A stretch of 64,000 bases of DNA, taken from positions 38,858,497 to 38,922,496 of the forward strand of contig OY743176.1 in NCBI GenBank assembly GCA_963555705.1, written 5' to 3'. The position numbers and the translations under genes are program-made. Each line of letters starts with the position of its first letter. Positions within the stretch are counted from its first letter, which is position 1. This stretch comes from Ligustrum vulgare (taxonomy: Eukaryota; Streptophyta; Magnoliopsida; Lamiales; Oleaceae). The notes below the pieces were generated by a model. The model did no database searches and was not told the origin of the DNA. It saw only the letters and a list, made by a program, of their open reading frames with translations. Positions 42,921-57,900 of this stretch are shown here, one piece after another.

Positions 42921-45900
42921 GCAATTTTTGAAAATACTATTCCGGTATTTAAATTTAACCACAGAAGTTATTTGCATAGGAGGAAAGTCGAAATTACACA
43001 AAGTTACCAGGTTTTGTTAGACGTGTTTGATATATGACAGTAATTAAATAAAATTCAATAGTTTTAGGTGTAATCTTAAAAAATGAAGATACATAGTGAG
43101 TTTAAATAATTATTTTTCTCTTTCTTTTCTGTTGGCAACTGAAAATTACATTACTGATTAGATAATTAATTCAGTATAACCGGGTTTAATTTTTATAACT
43201 TCTCGGATTAAGTCTATTATGTATATATTAACGTTTCCTCTAAGCGTCGAAATTCGAAATTCGTAAGAGGTTGACATGTACGGGATTCGCACATTGCATT
43301 AGCGTTCTTTGGAATTGTTTCTCTCTTAATAAATTCTAGTCTTTGCATAACTTTTTGCATTTCAAGTTCACGGTAATCAATCATCTAAATTTTGTTAATT
43401 TTATATTTTAACATTTTTTTCTTTGTTTTTAAAGCAATTAAAGAATTTTCCAGGGAAATCTTGAAACGGATAAACCCTGAACTTTCTTTGTTATTTGCCA
43501 TCAGTTTTCTTTTATGAATGATCATTTACTATTTTTTTTTTTATACAAAAATACCACTATTGCTGTTAATTTTCTATAATGAAAAATAAACACAGTGACC
43601 AATTTAAATTTCATGTTTCGAAGTTAGGAAACTGACAATTTCTGTTAATTCTACTAATAAAATCTTTGAGAAGTTAAGGTTCTCGATTTGTGATGGAAAA
43701 TCCATCCCCGGTAATACTCGAGGTAACCTCCGACGAACAGGCCTGTTTTTGGAGACACTAGAAAAGATGGCTGTGACAGCGGCTGAGATGTTGAAGATAA
43801 TTGTTTGTTGTCGACGTTATTGGCTGATGTGGAGGCAAATGCAGATGATTCCGACGAAATACTGGATGTGACACATGGTATTCAAAACACTGAAGAATGA
43901 CACATTCCCCGTTCGAACCCGTTTTGAAAATTCCGTCGACGATGATTGTATAATTTTGGATGGGAGCACGGATAAGCTGTTGGCAGTTGAAGCACATCAT
44001 CTGTTAGTAGTCAAGTGCCTATTTATCATTCCATGGTTTAGAATGTTACATAACGTTTCAGAAACTACAAATTCAAAAGAAAATATTTTAAAACAAGCAG
44101 TTATAAACTCGTGTTATGAACAATCGTGCAATTTTTGAAAATACTATTCCGGTATTTAAATTTAACCACAGAAGTTATTTGCATAGGAGGAAAGTCGAAA
44201 TTACACAAAGTTACCAGGTTTTGTTAGACGTGTTTGATATATGACAGTAATTAAATAAAATTCAATAGTTTTAGGTGTAATCTTAAAAAATGAAGATACA
44301 TAGTGAGTTTAAATAATTATTTTTCTCTTTCTTTTCTGTTCGCAACTGAAAATTACATTACTGATTAGATAATTAATTCAGTATAACCGGGTTTAATTTT
44401 TATAACTTCTCGGATTAAGTCTATTATGTATATATTAACGTTTCCTCTAAGCGTCGAAATTCGAAATTCGTAAGAGGTTGACATGTACGGGATTCGCACA
44501 TTGCATTAGCGTTCTTTGGAATTGTTTCTCTCTTAATAAATTCTAGTCTTTGCATAACTTTTTGCATTTCAAGTTCACGGTAATCAATCATCTAAATTTT
44601 GTTAATTTTATATTTTAACATTTTTTTCTTTGTTTTTAAAGCAATTAAAGAATTTTCCAGGGAAATCTTGAAACGGATAAACCCTGAACTTTCTTTGTTA
44701 TTTGCCATCAGTTTTCTTTTATGAATGATCATTTACTATTTTTTTTTTATACAAAAATACCACTATTGCTGTTAATTTTCTATAATGAAAAATAAACACA
44801 GTGACCAATTTAAATTTCATGTTTCGAAGTTAGGAAACTGACAATTTCTGTTAATTCTACTAATAAAATCTTTGAGAAGTTAAGGTTCTCGATTTGTGAT
44901 GGAAAATCCATCCCCGGTAATACTCGAGGTAACCTCCGACGAACAGGCCTGTTTTTGGAGACACTAGAAAAGATGGCTGTGACAGCGGCTGAGATGTTGA
45001 AGATAATTGTTTGTTGTCCACGTTATTGGCTGTTGTGGAGGCAAATGCAGATGATTCCGACGAAATACTGGATGTGACACATGGTATTCAAAACACTGAA
45101 GAATGACACATTCCCCGTTCGAACCCGTTTTGAAAATTCCGTCGACGATGATTGTATAATTTTGGATGGGAGCACGGATAAGCTGTTGGCAGTTGAAGCA
45201 CATCATCTGTTAGTAGTCAAGTGCCTATTTATCATTCCATGGTTTAGAATGTTACATAACGTTTCAGAAACTACAAATTCAAAAGAAAATATTTTAAAAC
45301 AAGCAGTTATAAACTCGTGTTATGAACAATCGTGCAATTTCTTGTTATTTTTGCAGAGGCCAATATATATATAGAGAATCTTACATATATGTTAAGAAGT
45401 AGATTAGATTGAAAACGTGGCTTTGTAGTTGCAACTACAATAAAAAATAGTAATTAAAAAGGAGAATCTCTCAGAATTTTTTCCAATAAGATATATTTAA
45501 GAGCATTACACAAAACTCATATCCATGATGATTCGGTAATTATTATTAAGGTTGTATCAACTCATTGAATTTTAGTTTTGCATATACTTTGATGAGTGTT
45601 AGTTTGATAGCGTGGGGTCAAATGAGTGACTTCGTGATGGCAATTTTTGAAAATATTATTCCGGTATTTAAATTTAACCACAGAAGTTATTTGCATAGGA
45701 GGAAAGTCAAAATTACACAAAGTTACCAGGTTTTGTTAGACGTGTTTGATATATGACAGTAATTAAATAAAATTCAATAGTTTTAGGTGTAATCTTAAAA
45801 AATGAAGATACATAGTGAGTTTAAATAATTATTTTTCTCTTTCTTTTCTGTTCGCAACTGAAAAATACATTACTGATTAGATAATTAATTCAGTATAACC

Positions 45901-48900
45901 TGGTTTAATTTTTATAATTTCTCGGATTAAGTCGATTATGTATATATTAACGTTTCCTCTAAGCGTCGAAATTCGAAATTCGTAAGAGGTTGACATGTAC
46001 GGGATTCGCACATTGCATTAGCGTTCTTTGGAATTGTTTCTCTCTTAATAAATTCTAGTCTTTGCATAACTTTTTGCATTTCAAGTTCACGGTAATCAAT
46101 CATCTAAATTTTGTTAATTTTATATTTTAACATTTTTTTCTTTATTTTTAAAGCAATTTAAGAATTTTCCAGGTAAATCTTGAAACGGATAAACCCTGAA
46201 CTTTCTTTGTTATTTGCCATCAGTTTTCTTTTATGAATGATCATTTACTATTTTTTTTTCTATACAAAAATACCACTATTGCTGTTAATTTTCTATAATG
46301 AAAAATATACACAATGACCAATTTAAATTTCATGTTTCGAAGTTAGGAAACTGACAATTTCTGTTAATTCTACTAATAAAATCTTTGAGAAGTTAAGGTT
46401 CTCGATTTGTGATGGAAAATCCATCCCCGGTAATACTCGAGGTAACCTCCGACGAACAGGCCTGTTTTTGGAGACACTAGAAAAGATGGCTGTGACAGCG
46501 GCTGAGATGTTGAAGATAATTGTTTGTTGTCGACGTTATTGGCTGTTGTGGAGGCAAATGCAGATGATTCCGACGAAATACTGGATGTGACACATGGTAT
46601 TCAAAACACTGAAGAATGACACATTCCCCGTTCGAACCCGTTTTGAAAATTCCGTCGACGATGATTGTATAATTTTGGATGGGAGCACGGATAAGCTGTT
46701 GGCAGTTGAAGCACATCATCTGTTAGTAGTCAAGTGCCTATTTATCATTCCATGGTTTAGAATGTTACATAACGTTTCAGAAACTACAAATTCAAAAGAA
46801 AATATTTTAAAACAAGCAGTTATAAACTCGTGTTATGAACAATCGTGCAATTTTTGAAAATACTATTCCGGTATTTAAATTTAACCACAGAAGTTATTTG
46901 CATAGGAGGAAAGTCGAAATTACACAAAGTTACCAGGTTTTGTTAGACGTGTTTGATATATGACAGTAATTAAATAAAATTCAATAGTTTTAGGTGTAAT
47001 CTTAAAAAATGAAGATACATAGTGAGTTTAAATAATTATTTTTCTCTTTCTTTTCTGTTCGCAACTGAAAATTACATTACTGATTAGATAATTAATTCAG
47101 TATAACCGGGTTTAATTTTTATAACTTCTCGGATTAAGTCTATTATGTATATATTAACGTTTCCTCTAAGCGTCGAAATTCGAAATTCGTAAGAGGTTGA
47201 CATGTACGGGATTCGCACATTGCATTAGCGTTCTTTGGAATTGTTTCTCTCTTAATAAATTCTAGTCTTTGCATAACTTTTTGCATTTCAAGTTCACGGT
47301 AATCAATCATCTAAATTTTGTTAATTTTATATTTTAACATTTTTTTCTTTGTTTTTAAAGCAATTAAAGAATTTTCCAGGGAAATCTTGAAACGGATAAA
47401 CCCTGAACTTTCTTTGTTATTTGCCATCAGTTTTCTTTTATGAATGATCATTTACTATTTTTTTTTTTATACAAAAATACCACTATTGCTGTTAATTTTC
47501 TATAATGAAAAATAAACACAGTGACCAATTTAAATTTCATGTTTCGAAGTTAGGAAACTGACAATTTCTGTTAATTCTACTAATAAAATCTTTGAGAAGT
47601 TAAGGTTCTCGATTTGTGATGGAAAATCCATCCCCGGTAATACTCGAGGTAACCTCCGACGAACAGGCCTGTTTTTGGAGACACTAGAAAAGATGGCTGT
47701 GACAGCGGCTGAGATGTTGAAGATAATTGTTTGTTGTCCACGTTATTGGCTGTTGTGGAGGCAAATGCAGATGATTCCGACGAAATACTGGATGTGACAC
47801 ATGGTATTCAAAACACTGAAGAATGACACATTCCCCGTTCGAACCCGTTTTGAAAATTCCGTCGACGATGATTGTATAATTTTGGATGGGAGCACGGATA
47901 AGCTGTTGGCAGTTGAAGCACATCATCTGTTAGTAGTCAAGTGCCTATTTATCATTCCATGGTTTAGAATGTTACATAACGTTTCAGAAACTACAAATTC
48001 AAAAGAAAATATTTTAAAACAAGCAGTTATAAACTCGTGTTATGAACAATCGTGCAATTTCTTGTTATTTTTGCAGAGGCCAATATATATATAGAGAATC
48101 TTACATATATGTTAAGAAGTAGATTAGATTGAAAACGTGGCTTTGTAGTTGCAACTACAATAAAAAATAGTAATTAAAAAGGAGAATCTCTCAGAATTTT
48201 TTCCAATAAGATATATTTAAGAGCATTACACAAAACTCATATCCATGATGATTCGGTAATTATTATTAAGGTTGTATCAACTCATTGAATTTTAGTTTTG
48301 CATATACTTTGATGAGTGTTAGTTTGATAGCGTGGGGTCAAATGAGTGACTTCGTGATGGCAATTTTTGAAAATATTATTCCGGTATTTAAATTTAACCA
48401 CAGAAGTTATTTGCATAGGAGGAAAGTCAAAATTACACAAAGTTACCAGGTTTTGTTAGACGTGTTTGATATATGACAGTAATTAAATAAAATTCAATAG
48501 TTTTAGGTGTAATCTTAAAAAATGAAGATACATAGTGAGTTTAAATAATTATTTTTCTCTTTCTTTTCTGTTCGCAACTGAAAAATACATTACTGATTAG
48601 ATAATTAATTCAGTATAACCTGGTTTAATTTTTATAATTTCTCGGATTAAGTCGATTATGTATATATTAACGTTTCCTCTAAGCGTCGAAATTCGAAATT
48701 CGTAAGAGGTTGACATGTACGGGATTCGCACATTGCATTAGCGTTCTTTGGAATTGTTTCTCTCTTAATAAATTCTAGTCTTTGCATAACTTTTTGCATT
48801 TCAAGTTCACGGTAATCAATCATCTAAATTTTGTTAATTTTATATTTTAACATTTTTTTCTTTATTTTTAAAGCAATTTAAGAATTTTCCAGGTAAATCT

Positions 48901-51900
48901 TGAAACGGATAAACCCTGAACTTTCTTTGTTATTTGCCATCAGTTTTCTTTTATGAATGATCATTTACTATTTTTTTTTTCTATACAAAAATACCACTAT
49001 TGCTGTTAATTTTCTATAATGAAAAATATACACAATGACCAATTTAAATTTCATGTTTCGAAGTTAGGAAACTGACAATTTCTGTTAATTCTACTAATAA
49101 AATCTTTGAGAAGTTAAGGTTCTCGATTTGTGATGGAAAATCCATCCCCGGTAATACTCGAGGTAACCTCCGACGAACAGGCCTGTTTTTGGAGACACTA
49201 GAAAAGATGGCTGTGACAGCGGCTGAGATGTTGAAGATAATTGTTTGTTGTCGACGTTATTGGCTGTTGTGGAGGCAAATGCAGATGATTCCGACGAAAT
49301 ACTGGATGTGACACATGGTATTCAAAACACTGAAGAATGACACATTCCCCGTTCGAACCCGTTTTGAAAATTCCGTCGACGATGATTGTATAATTTTGGA
49401 TGGGAGCACGGATAAGCTGTTGGCAGTTGAAGCACATCATCTGTTAGTAGTCAAGTGCCTATTTATCATTCCATGGTTTAGAATGTTACATAACGTTTCA
49501 GAAACTACAAATTCAAAAGAAAATATTTTAAAACAAGCAGTTATAAACTCGTGTTATGAACAATCGTGCAATTTTTGAAAATACTATTCCGGTATTTAAA
49601 TTTAACCACAGAAGTTATTTGCATAGGAGGAAAGTCGAAATTACACAAAGTTACCAGGTTTTGTTAGACGTGTTTGATATATGACAGTAATTAAATAAAA
49701 TTCAATAGTTTTAGGTGTAATCTTAAAAAATGAAGATACATAGTGAGTTTAAATAATTATTTTTCTCTTTCTTTTCTGTTCGCAACTGAAAATTACATTA
49801 CTGATTAGATAATTAATTCAGTATAACCGGGTTTAATTTTTATAACTTCTCGGATTAAGTCTATTATGTATATATTAACGTTTCCTCTAAGCGTCGAAAT
49901 TCGAAATTCGTAAGAGGTTGACATGTACGGGATTCGCACATTGCATTAGCGTTCTTTGGAATTGTTTCTCTCTTAATAAATTCTAGTCTTTGCATAACTT
50001 TTTGCATTTCAAGTTCACGGTAATCAATCATCTAAATTTTGTTAATTTTATATTTTAACATTTTTTTCTTTGTTTTTAAAGCAATTAAAGAATTTTCCAG
50101 GGAAATCTTGAAACGGATAAACCCTGAACTTTCTTTGTTATTTGCCATCAGTTTTCTTTTATGAATGATCATTTACTATTTTTTTTTTTTATACAAAAAT
50201 ACCACTATTGCTGTTAATTTTCTATAATGAAAAATAAACACAGTGACCAATTTAAATTTCATGTTTCGAAGTTAGGAAACTGACAATTTCTGTTAATTCT
50301 ACTAATAAAATCTTTGAGAAGTTAAGGTTCTCGATTTGTGATGGAAAATCCATCCCCGGTAATACTCGAGGTAACCTCCGACGAACAGGCCTGTTTTTGG
50401 AGACACTAGAAAAGATGGCTGTGACAGCGGCTGAGATGTTGAAGATAATTGTTTGTTGTCCACGTTATTGGCTGTTGTGGAGGCAAATGCAGATGATTCC
50501 GACGAAATACTGGATGTGACACATGGTATTCAAAACACTGAAGAATGACACATTCCCCGTTCGAACCCGTTTTGAAAATTCCGTCGACGATGATTGTATA
50601 ATTTTGGATGGGAGCACGGATAAGCTGTTGGCAGTTGAAGCACATCATCTGTTAGTAGTCAAGTGCCTATTTATCATTCCATGGTTTAGAATGTTACATA
50701 ACGTTTCAGAAACTACAAATTCAAAAGAAAATATTTTAAAACAAGCAGTTATAAACTCGTGTTATGAACAATCGTGCAATTTCTTGTTATTTTTGCAGAG
50801 GCCAATATATATATAGAGAATCTTACATATATGTTAAGAAGTAGATTAGATTGAAAACGTGGCTTTGTAGTTGCAACTACAATAAAAAATAGTAATTAAA
50901 AAGGAGAATCTCTCAGAATTTTTTCCAATAAGATATATTTAAGAGCATTACACAAAACTCATATCCATGATGATTCGGTAATTATTATTAAGGTTGTATC
51001 AACTCATTGAATTTTAGTTTTGCATATACTTTGATGAGTGTTAGTTTGATAGCGTGGGGTCAAATGAGTGACTTCGTGATGGCAATTTTTGAAAATATTA
51101 TTCCGGTATTTAAATTTAACCACAGAAGTTATTTGCATAGGAGGAAAGTCAAAATTACACAAAGTTACCAGGTTTTGTTAGACGTGTTTGATATATGACA
51201 GTAATTAAATAAAATTCAATAGTTTTAGGTGTAATCTTAAAAAATGAAGATACATAGTGAGTTTAAATAATTATTTTTCTCTTTCTTTTCTGTTCGCAAC
51301 TGAAAAATACATTACTGATTAGATAATTAATTCAGTATAACCTGGTTTAATTTTTATAATTTCTCGGATTAAGTCGATTATGTATATATTAACGTTTCCT
51401 CTAAGCGTCGAAATTCGAAATTCGTAAGAGGTTGACATGTACGGGATTCGCACATTGCATTAGCGTTCTTTGGAATTGTTTCTCTCTTAATAAATTCTAG
51501 TCTTTGCATAACTTTTTGCATTTCAAGTTCACGGTAATCAATCATCTAAATTTTGTTAATTTTATATTTTAACATTTTTTTCTTTATTTTTAAAGCAATT
51601 TAAGAATTTTCCAGGTAAATCTTGAAACGGATAAACCCTGAACTTTCTTTGTTATTTGCCATCAGTTTTCTTTTATGAATGATCATTTACTATTTTTTTT
51701 TTCTATACAAAAATACCACTATTGCTGTTAATTTTCTATAATGAAAAATATACACAATGACCAATTTAAATTTCATGTTTCGAAGTTAGGAAACTGACAA
51801 TTTCTGTTAATTCTACTAATAAAATCTTTGAGAAGTTAAGGTTCTCGACTTGTGATGGAAAATCCATCCCCGGTAATACTCGAGGTAACCTCCGACGAAC

Positions 51901-54900
51901 AGGCCTGTTTTTGGAGACACTAGAAAAGATGGCTGTGACAGCGGCTGAGATGTTGAAGATAATTGTTTGTTGTCGACGTTATTGGCTGTTGTGGAGGCAA
52001 ATGCAGATGATTCCGACGAAATACTGGATGTGACACATGGTATTCAAAACACTGAAGAATGACACATTCCCCGTTCGAACCCGTTTTGAAAATTCCGTCG
52101 ACGATGATTGTATAATTTTGGATGGGAGCACGGATAAGCTGTTGGCAGTTGAAGCACATCATCTGTTAGTAGTCAAGTGCCTATTTATCATTCCATGGTT
52201 TAGAATGTTACATAACGTTTCAGAAACTACAAATTCAAAAGAAAATATTTTAAAACAAGCAGTTATAAACTCGTGTTATGAACAATCGTGCAATTTTTGA
52301 AAATACTATTCCGGTATTTAAATTTAACCACAGAAGTTATTTGCATAGGAGGAAAGTCGAAATTACACAAAGTTACCAGGTTTTGTTAGACGTGTTTGAT
52401 ATATGACAGTAATTAAATAAAATTCAATAGTTTTAGGTGTAATCTTAAAAAATGAAGATACATAGTGAGTTTAAATAATTATTTTTCTCTTTCTTTTCTG
52501 TTCGCAACTGAAAATTACATTACTGATTAGATAATTAATTCAGTATAACCGGGTTTAATTTTTATAACTTCTCGGATTAAGTCTATTATGTATATATTAA
52601 CGTTTCCTCTAAGCGTCGAAATTCGAAATTCGTAAGAGGTTGACATGTACGGGATTCGCACATTGCATTAGCGTTCTTTGGAATTGTTTCTCTCTTAATA
52701 AATTCTAGTCTTTGCATAACTTTTTGCATTTCAAGTTCACGGTAATCAATCATCTAAATTTTGTTAATTTTATATTTTAACATTTTTTTCTTTGTTTTTA
52801 AAGCAATTAAAGAATTTTCCAGGGAAATCTTGAAACGGATAAACCCTGAACTTTCTTTGTTATTTGCCATCAGTTTTCTTTTATGAATGATCATTTACTA
52901 TTTTTTTTTTATACAAAAATACCACTATTGCTGTTAATTTTCTATAATGAAAAATAAACACAGTGACCAATTTAAATTTCATGTTTCGAAGTTAGGAAAC
53001 TGACAATTTCTGTTAATTCTACTAATAAAATCTTTGAGAAGTTAAGGTTCTCGATTTGTGATGGAAAATCCATCCCCGGTAATACTCGAGGTAACCTCCG
53101 ACGAACAGGCCTGTTTTTGGAGACACTAGAAAAGATGGCTGTGACAGCGGCTGAGATGTTGAAGATAATTGTTTGTTGTCGACGTTATTGGCTGTTGTGG
53201 AGGCAAATGCAGATGATTCCGACGAAATACTGGATGTGACACATGGTATTCAAAACACTGAAGAATGACACATTCCCCGTTCGAACCCGTTTTGAAAATT
53301 CCGTCGACGATGATTGTATAATTTTGGATGGGAGCACGGATAAGCTGTTGGCAGTTGAAGCACATCATCTGTTAGTAGTCAAGTGCCTATTTATCATTCC
53401 ATGGTTTAGAATGTTACATAACGTTTCAGAAACTACAAATTCAAAAGAAAATATTTTAAAACAAGCAGTTATAAACTCGTGTTATGAACAATCGTGCAAT
53501 TTCTTGTTATTTTTGCAGAGGCCAATATATATATAGAGAATCTTACATATATGTTAAGAAGTAGATTAGATTGAAAACGTGGCTTTGTAGTTGCAACTAC
53601 AATAAAAAATAGTAATTAAAAAGGAGAATCTCTCAGAATTTTTTCCAATAAGATATATTTAAGAGCATTACACAAAACTCATATCCATGATGATTCGGTA
53701 ATTATTATTAAGGTTGTATCAACTCATTGAATTTTAGTTTTGCATATACTTTGATGAGTGTTAGTTTGATAGCGTGGGGTCAAATGAGTGACTTCGTGAT
53801 GGCAATTTTTGAAAATATTATTCCGGTATATAAATTTAACCACAGAAGTTATTTGTATAGTAGGAAAGTCGAAATTACACAAAGTTACCAGGTTTTGTTA
53901 GACGTGTTTGATATATGACAGTAATTAAATAAAATTCAATAGTTTTAGGTGTAATCTTAAAAAATGAAGATACATAGTGAGTTTAAATAATTATTTTTCT
54001 CTTTCTTTTCTGTTCGCAACTGAAAAATACATTACTGATTAGATAATTAATTCAGTATAACCGGGTTTAATTTTTATAATTTCTCGGATTAAGTCGATTA
54101 TGTATATATTAACGTTTCCTCTAAGCGTCGAAATTCGAAATTCGTAAGAGGTTGACATGTACGGGATTCGCACATTGCATTAGCGTTCTTTGGAATTGTT
54201 TCTCTCTTAATAAATTCTAGTCTTTGCATAACTTTTTGCATTTCAAGTTCACGGTAATCAATCATCTAAATTTTGTTAATTTTATATTTTAACATTTTTT
54301 TCTTTGTTTTTAAAGCAATTAAAGAATTTTCCAGGGAAATCTTGAAACGGATAAACCCTGAACTTTCTTTGTTATTTGCCATCAGTTTTCTTTTATGAAT
54401 GATCATTTACTATTTTTTTTTTTATACAAAAATACCACTATTGCTGTTAATTTTCTATAATGAAAAATAAACACAGTGACCAATTTAAATTTCATGTTTC
54501 GAAGTTAGGAAACTGACAATTTCTGTTAATTCTACTAATAAAATCTTTGAGAAGTTAAGGTTCTCGATTTGTGATGGAAAATCCATCCCCGGTAATACTC
54601 GAGGTAACCTCCGACGAACAGGCCTGTTTTTGGAGACACTAGAAAAGATGGCTGTGACAGCGGCTGAGATGTTGAAGATAATTGTTTGTTGTCGACGTTA
54701 TTGGCTGTTGTGGAGGCAAATGCAGATGATTCCGACGAAATACTGGATGTGACACATGGTATTCAAAACACTGAAGAATGACACATTCCCCGTTCGAACC
54801 CGTTTTGAAAATTCCGTCGACGATGATTGTATAATTTTGGATGGGAGCACGGATAAGCTGTTGGCAGTTGAAGCACATCATCTGTTAGTAGTCAAGTGCC

Positions 54901-57900
54901 TATTTATCATTCCATGGTTTAGAATGTTACATAACGTTTCAGAAACTACAAATTCAAAAGAAAATATTTTAAAACAAGCAGTTATAAACTCGTGTTATGA
55001 ACAATCGTGCAATTTCTTGTTATTTTTGCAGAGGCCAATATATATATAGAGAATCTTACATATATGTTAAGAAGTAGATTAGATTGAAAACGTGGCTTTG
55101 TAGTTGCAACTACAATAAAAAATAGTAATTAAAAAGGAGAATCTCTCAGAATTTTTTCCAATAAGATATATTTAAGAGCATTACACAAAACTCATATCCA
55201 TGATGATTCGGTAATTATTATTAAGGTTGTATCAACTCATTGAATTTTAGTTTTGCATATACTTTGATGAGTGTTAGTTTGATAGCGTGGGGTCAAATGA
55301 GTGACTTCGTGATGGCAATTTTTGAAAATATTATTCCGGTATATAAATTTAACCACAGAAGTTATTTGCATAGGAGGAAAGTCGAAATTACACAAAGTTA
55401 CCAGGTTTTGTTAGACGTGTTTGATATATGACAGTAATTAAATAAAATTCAATAGTTTTAGGTGTAATCTTAAAAAATGAAGATACATAGTGAGTTTAAA
55501 TAATTATTTTTCTCTTTCTTTTCTGTTCGCAACTGAAAATTACATTACTGATTAGATAATTAATTCAGTATAACCGGGTTTAATTTTTATAACTTCTCGG
55601 ATTAAGTCGATTATGTATATATTAACGTTTCCTCTAAGCGTCGAAATTCGAAATTCGTAAGAGGTTGACATGTACGGGATTCGCACATTGCATTAGCGTT
55701 CTTTGGAATTGTTTCTCTCTTAATAAATTCTAGTCTTTGCATAACTTTTTGCATTTCAAGTTCACGGTAATCAATCATCTAAATTTTTTTAATTTTATGT
55801 TTTAACATTTTTTTCTTTGTTTTTAAAGCAATTAAAGAATTTTCCAGGGAAATCTTGAAACGGATAAACCCTGAACTTTCTTTGTTATTTGCCATCAGTT
55901 TTCTTTTATGAATGATCATTTACTATTTTTTTTTTTATACAAAAATACCACTATTGCTGTTAATTTTCTATAATGAAAAATAAACACAGTGACCAATTTA
56001 AATTTCATGTTTCGAAGTTAGGAAACTGACAATTTCTGTTAATTCTACTAATAAAATCTTTGAGAAGTTAAGGTTCTCGATTTGTGATGGAAAATCCATC
56101 CCCGGTAATACTCGAGGTAACCTCCGACGAACAGGCCTGTTTTTGGAGACACTAGAAAAGATGGCTGTGACAGCGGCTGAGATGTTGAAGATAATTGTTT
56201 GTTGTCGACGTTATTGGCTGTTGTGGAGGCAAATGCAGATGATTCCGACGAAATACTGGATGTGACACATGGTATTCAAAACACTGAAGAATGACACATT
56301 CCCCGTTCGAACCCGTTTTGAAAATTCCGTCGACGATGATTGTATAATTTTGGATGGGAGCACGGATAAGCTGTTGGCAGTTGAAGCACATCATCTGTTA
56401 GTAGTCAAGTGCCTATTTATCATTCCATGGTTTAGAATGTTACATAACGTTTCAGAAACTACAAATTCATAAGAAAATATTTTAAAACAAGCAGTTATAA
56501 ACTCGTGTTATGAACAATCGTGCAATTTCTTGTTATTTTTGCAGAGGCCAATATATATATAGAGAATCTTACATATATGTTAAGAAGTAGATTAGATTGA
56601 AAACGTGGCTTTGTAGTTGCAACTACAATAAAAAATAGTAATTAAAAAGGAGAATCTCTCAGAATTTTTTCCAATAAGATATATTTAAGAGCATTACACA
56701 AAACTCATATCCATGATGATTCGGTAATTATTATTAAGGTTGTATCAACTCATTGAATTTTAGTTTTGCATATACTTTGATGAGTGTTAGTTTGATAGCG
56801 TGGGGTCAAATGAGTGACTTCGTGATGGCAATTTTTGAAAATATTATTCCGGTATATAAATTTAACCACAGAAGTTATTTGCATAGGAGGAAAGTCGAAA
56901 TTACACAAAGTTACCAGGTTTTGTTAGACGTGTTTGATATATGACAGTAATTAAATAAAATTCAATAGTTTTAGGTGTAATCTTAAAAAATGAAGATACA
57001 TAGTGAGTTTAAATAATTATTTTTCTCTTTCTTTTCTGTTCGCAACTGAAAAATACATTACTGATTAGATAATTAATTCAGTATAACCGGGTTTAATTTT
57101 TATAATTTCTCGGATTAAGTCGATTATGTTTATATTAACGTTTCCTCTAAGCGTCGAAATTCGAAATTCGTAAGAGGTTGACATGTACGGGATTCGCACA
57201 TTGCATTAGCGTTCTTTGGAATTGTTTCTCTCTTAATAAATTCTAGTCTTTGCATAACTTTTTGCATTTCAAGTTCACGGTAATCAATCATCTAAATTTT
57301 GTTAATTTTATATTTTAACATTTTTTTCTTTATTTTTAAAGCAATTTAAGAATTTTCCAGGTAAATCTTGAAACGGATAAACCCTGAACTTTCTTTGTTA
57401 TTTGCCATCAGTTTTCTTTTATGAATGATCATTTACTATTTTTTTTTTCTATACAAAAATACCACTATTGCTGTTAATTTTCTATAATGAAAAATATACA
57501 CAATGACCAATTTAAATTTCATGTTTCGAAGTTAGGAAACTGACAATTTCTGTTAATTCTACTAATAAAATCTTTGAGAAGTTAAGGTTCTCGATTTGTG
57601 ATGGAAAATCCATCCCCGGTAATACTCGAGGTAACCTCCGACGAACAGGCCTGTTTTTGGAGACACTAGAAAAGATGGCTGTGACAGCGGCTGAGATGTT
57701 GAAGATAATTGTTTGTTGTCGACGTTATTGGCTGTTGTGGAGGCAAATGCAGATGATTCCGACGAAATACTGGATGTGACACATGGTATTCAAAACACTG
57801 AAGAATGACACATTCCCCGTTCGAACCCGTTTTGAAAATTCCGTCGACGATGATTGTATAATTTTGGATGGGAGCACGGATAAGCTGTTGGCAGTTGAAG

